From contig NC_057320.1 of assembly GCF_000687475.1 (NCBI RefSeq), positions 1,984,001-2,048,000 on the forward strand: a DNA stretch of 64,000 nt, given 5' to 3'. The translations under genes and the position numbers were made by a program. Under the pieces are notes generated by a model, which did not search any database, had not been told where the DNA came from, and was given only the letters and a program-made list of their open reading frames with translations. Source of the stretch: Ustilaginoidea virens. Lineage: Eukaryota; Ascomycota; Sordariomycetes; Hypocreales; Clavicipitaceae. This document shows, in pieces, positions 62,319-64,000 of the stretch. The stretch's first letter is position 1; every line of letters starts with the position of its first letter.

Positions 62319-62889
62319 TGTCAAACAAAAAACGGTGGTTTTTGCGCCTGCTTAGATAATGCAGTATGCGAAGGATAAAGGCAGTGGAATGGTAAAATCG
62401 CAGTAAGGTAAAAGTAACAGCACAGATAAGATACGAGACTAAGGCGTAGGGACAATCTAATATGCATTAATTCTGCATACTTGCTTGCGTGCATCCATCC
62501 ATACTTCCTTCCCACTATTTAGGTAGGAATATCTAGGGATTTAAATACATAATATTCCAACATAGAACATCCCTAGTGAAATCAATCTGACGTAAATATC
62601 GTAACCATACTGTGATATCATAGATATGTGGCGAAATGTGCATTTATAATGCATCGAGATTTGCGACGATAAAGTGGTGTGATCAATTTGTAATGCATCA
62701 TACATTTGCGCGTAAGGGAATGTGTGTAAGTACTGGGTACTCAACTTTACTAGCAGCCGTCATATAAATATAAGTACTGAATACTTAATACCTTTTTCAA
62801 TCTGATGATGCGGCGATGCGTAGGAATTATCGGCGATAGATATCCAAAAATAATAAAATAAAATAACAATAAATAATTTCATTCTGATA
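62319..62889 (-). mobile_element. Right (5') LTR of nested Copia-type element
   Basis: 571 bp, identical to 58196-58766 apart from one base. It keeps CpA-rich words (GCATCCATCCATAC), so unlike its surroundings it shows little RIP. Confidence 0.93.
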
Positions 62890-62894
62890 AGGGC
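62890..62894. repeat. Target-site duplication, right copy
   Basis: AGGGC directly after the right LTR, matching 58191-58195; 5 bp is the usual Copia duplication. Confidence 0.85.
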
Positions 62895-63019
62895 CCCTGC
62901 TGCTATTAGCTAATATGCCGCTGTAAGAGTAGGAGGAGGCTTGGGGAGATAGAGAGTGGCCTTAAGAAGGGGCGTATTAGGGTTAAGCCTATATCGGCCC
63001 CGGTTTGGTTTATTATATT

Positions 63020-63049
63020 ATGTTTTTTTTTTTTTTTTTTTTTTTTTTT
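63020..63049. repeat. Poly(T) run
   Basis: About 29 T residues followed by an AT-rich tract; simple repeat downstream of the Gypsy remnant. Confidence 0.85.
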
Positions 63050-63089
63050 ATATGTTTTTATTATTTTATTTTATTTTTTAGTAGTAGTA

Positions 63090-63950
63090 GGCGTTTAGTA
63101 TCGTTTACCGGTCTAATAGACCCTATTTTAAGATCCGGCTAGGCCTATTGTGAGTCTTAATATCCCCCTATTTGCCTTCGAATATTTCTTATGCGGTAGT
63201 ATCTTTAAAGTTTTCTAGGGGTTTTTATATTAGTAAGTTATACCTTTTCTACTTTATGAGTATATTATGTTTCTATCCCCGGCCTTATGCGTTCTTCGCT
63301 ATGAGTATCTCTTTAACCTTATACTCCTTATATAGGTTTATAGAGTCTTAGGGGAGGACGAATAGGGGCCCGGGTTATATATCGGTTATTATTTAATTAG
63401 GTAATAGATTAGAAGCGGCTCGTTCGATTAGGTTAATATAAAAAACTAGATAGATACCTTATAGGATATCGAGTTGGATATTAAGCGGTAATAAGATGGC
63501 AATAATAGTATATTTAGTAGAGACCTAATCGAGCTTCTTATATAGGCGGTTCGTTTTAATATTCTAGAGGTTTAACTATACCTAATTACTAACCTAGAAG
63601 CGTTTGGCTAAGCGTTATAAATGGTTAGTAGTATTTTGCTATTATTATTATGCGAAAGCGATAGTAGCCTAGGCTAATTCTTATCCTTCTTTAAGGTTAT
63701 TAAGAAAGAGGGCTATATGCCCTTTTAGGGTAGTTAAGCTTAGGGTTACCTCTAGAGGTAGGGCGATAATCGGTATATTAAACCTATTAAGCAGCTAGTT
63801 TAGGCTAAATTTAGTAATAGATGAGGTCTAGTTGTTTAATGCAAGTTAATATGCCGCGAGATGGTGTGGCCAATCGTACTAATTAAAGGAAACTATAATA
63901 CAGAGGACTGTTTATACCTTTTAGTTTATTTGCTCTATGCTGCTATTAGT
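63090..63950 (-). pseudogene. Gypsy integrase C-terminus plus chromodomain remnant
   Basis: From right to left: a DWPHHLAAYELALNNXTSS-like integrase end (about 63850), the basic linker with NIKTNRLYKKLD (about 63540) and Tyr-Thr-Ile-Ile, the Val-Phe-Tyr-Ile-Asn-Leu segment, then the chromodomain with EYKVKEILIAKNA, an aromatic Lys-Arg-Tyr strand and PLENFKDTTA (about 63190-63340). TAG and TAA occupy Gln and Trp positions. The chromodomain identifies the chromovirus lineage. Confidence 0.75.
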
Positions 63951-64000
63951 TTGGGGGTAGTATACTATTAATAGAAGTTGCTCGGTCCTAATTGATTTGT

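Larger units (their letters stand above)
62895..64000 (-). mobile_element. Gypsy (chromovirus) pol 3' end, RIP-degraded, partial
   Basis: The minus strand reads through the end of a Ty3/gypsy integrase and a chromodomain with many stops. The remainder of the element lies beyond the window. Confidence 0.75.

Noticed and set aside
47000..64000. A functional transposon or cargo gene in the AT-rich block
   Set aside because: Every recognisable domain carries multiple in-frame stops, so nothing here can be called intact.

Overview
The window reads as a filamentous ascomycete chromosome segment. It is most likely from a Sordariomycete and plausibly from Hypocreales; that placement is inference from protein character and intron style. 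Supporting observations are short GT-AG introns (mostly 55-165 nt) with CTNAC-like branch sites, fungus-specific families (2EXR, Ecm14, fungal Vma22), intergenic homopurine and microsatellite tracts, and repeats that carry the C-to-T/G-to-A damage expected of repeat-induced point mutation (RIP).

Region 1 (1-44.64 kb) is gene-rich and GC-balanced, with thirteen supported protein genes. In order they are: a 2EXR protein (+), an LCAT-like lipase (-), a histidine phosphatase (+), a four-RRM Nrd1-like RNA-binding protein (-), the GTPase Cdc42 (-), the V-ATPase assembly factor Vma22 (+), neurochondrin (-), a CLC chloride/proton exchanger (+), DNA ligase I (-), pyruvate dehydrogenase E1 alpha (-), the pseudopeptidase Ecm14 (-), an NCBP3-like protein (+), AP-1 gamma-adaptin (-) and calmodulin (-); counting the 2EXR gene the total is fourteen. 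Exon structures were rebuilt by hand from splice sites and reading-frame continuity. Most encode housekeeping functions: polarity, vesicle coats, vacuolar acidification and ion balance, DNA replication and repair, mitochondrial carbon entry and calcium signalling. There is no sign of a metabolite cluster. Several neighbours are divergent (cdc42/vma22, neurochondrin/CLC, ecm14/NCBP3-like) or convergent (phosphatase/nrd1, vma22/neurochondrin, CLC/ligase, NCBP3-like/AP-1).

Region 2 (44.64-64.0 kb) is an AT-rich block of nested, RIP-damaged retrotransposons that begins about 150 bp upstream of the calmodulin ATG. Left to right it holds: a Gypsy-type LTR containing a 50-bp tandem array; a nearly full-length Copia element on the plus strand with a rearranged 5' LTR; a second partial Copia copy in inverted orientation, giving a roughly 2.8-kb palindrome with a spacer of about 124 bp; another LTR and a region of unknown identity; a 4.7-kb non-autonomous Copia-type element with 571-bp LTRs differing at one base and a perfect 5-bp target duplication; and the integrase/chromodomain end of a Gypsy element. 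No intact transposon ORF remains.

No wholly new system could be demonstrated. The best leads are the in-frame mitochondrial-type extension of DNA ligase I, the stop-free 72-nt intron inside the thiamine-diphosphate loop of PDH E1 alpha, the repeated ELFP motif in the NCBP3-like protein, the degenerate yet recently moved non-autonomous Copia element, an unidentified buried ORF in the repeat block, and a 9-mer (TACTCCGTA) strongly over-represented between genes.
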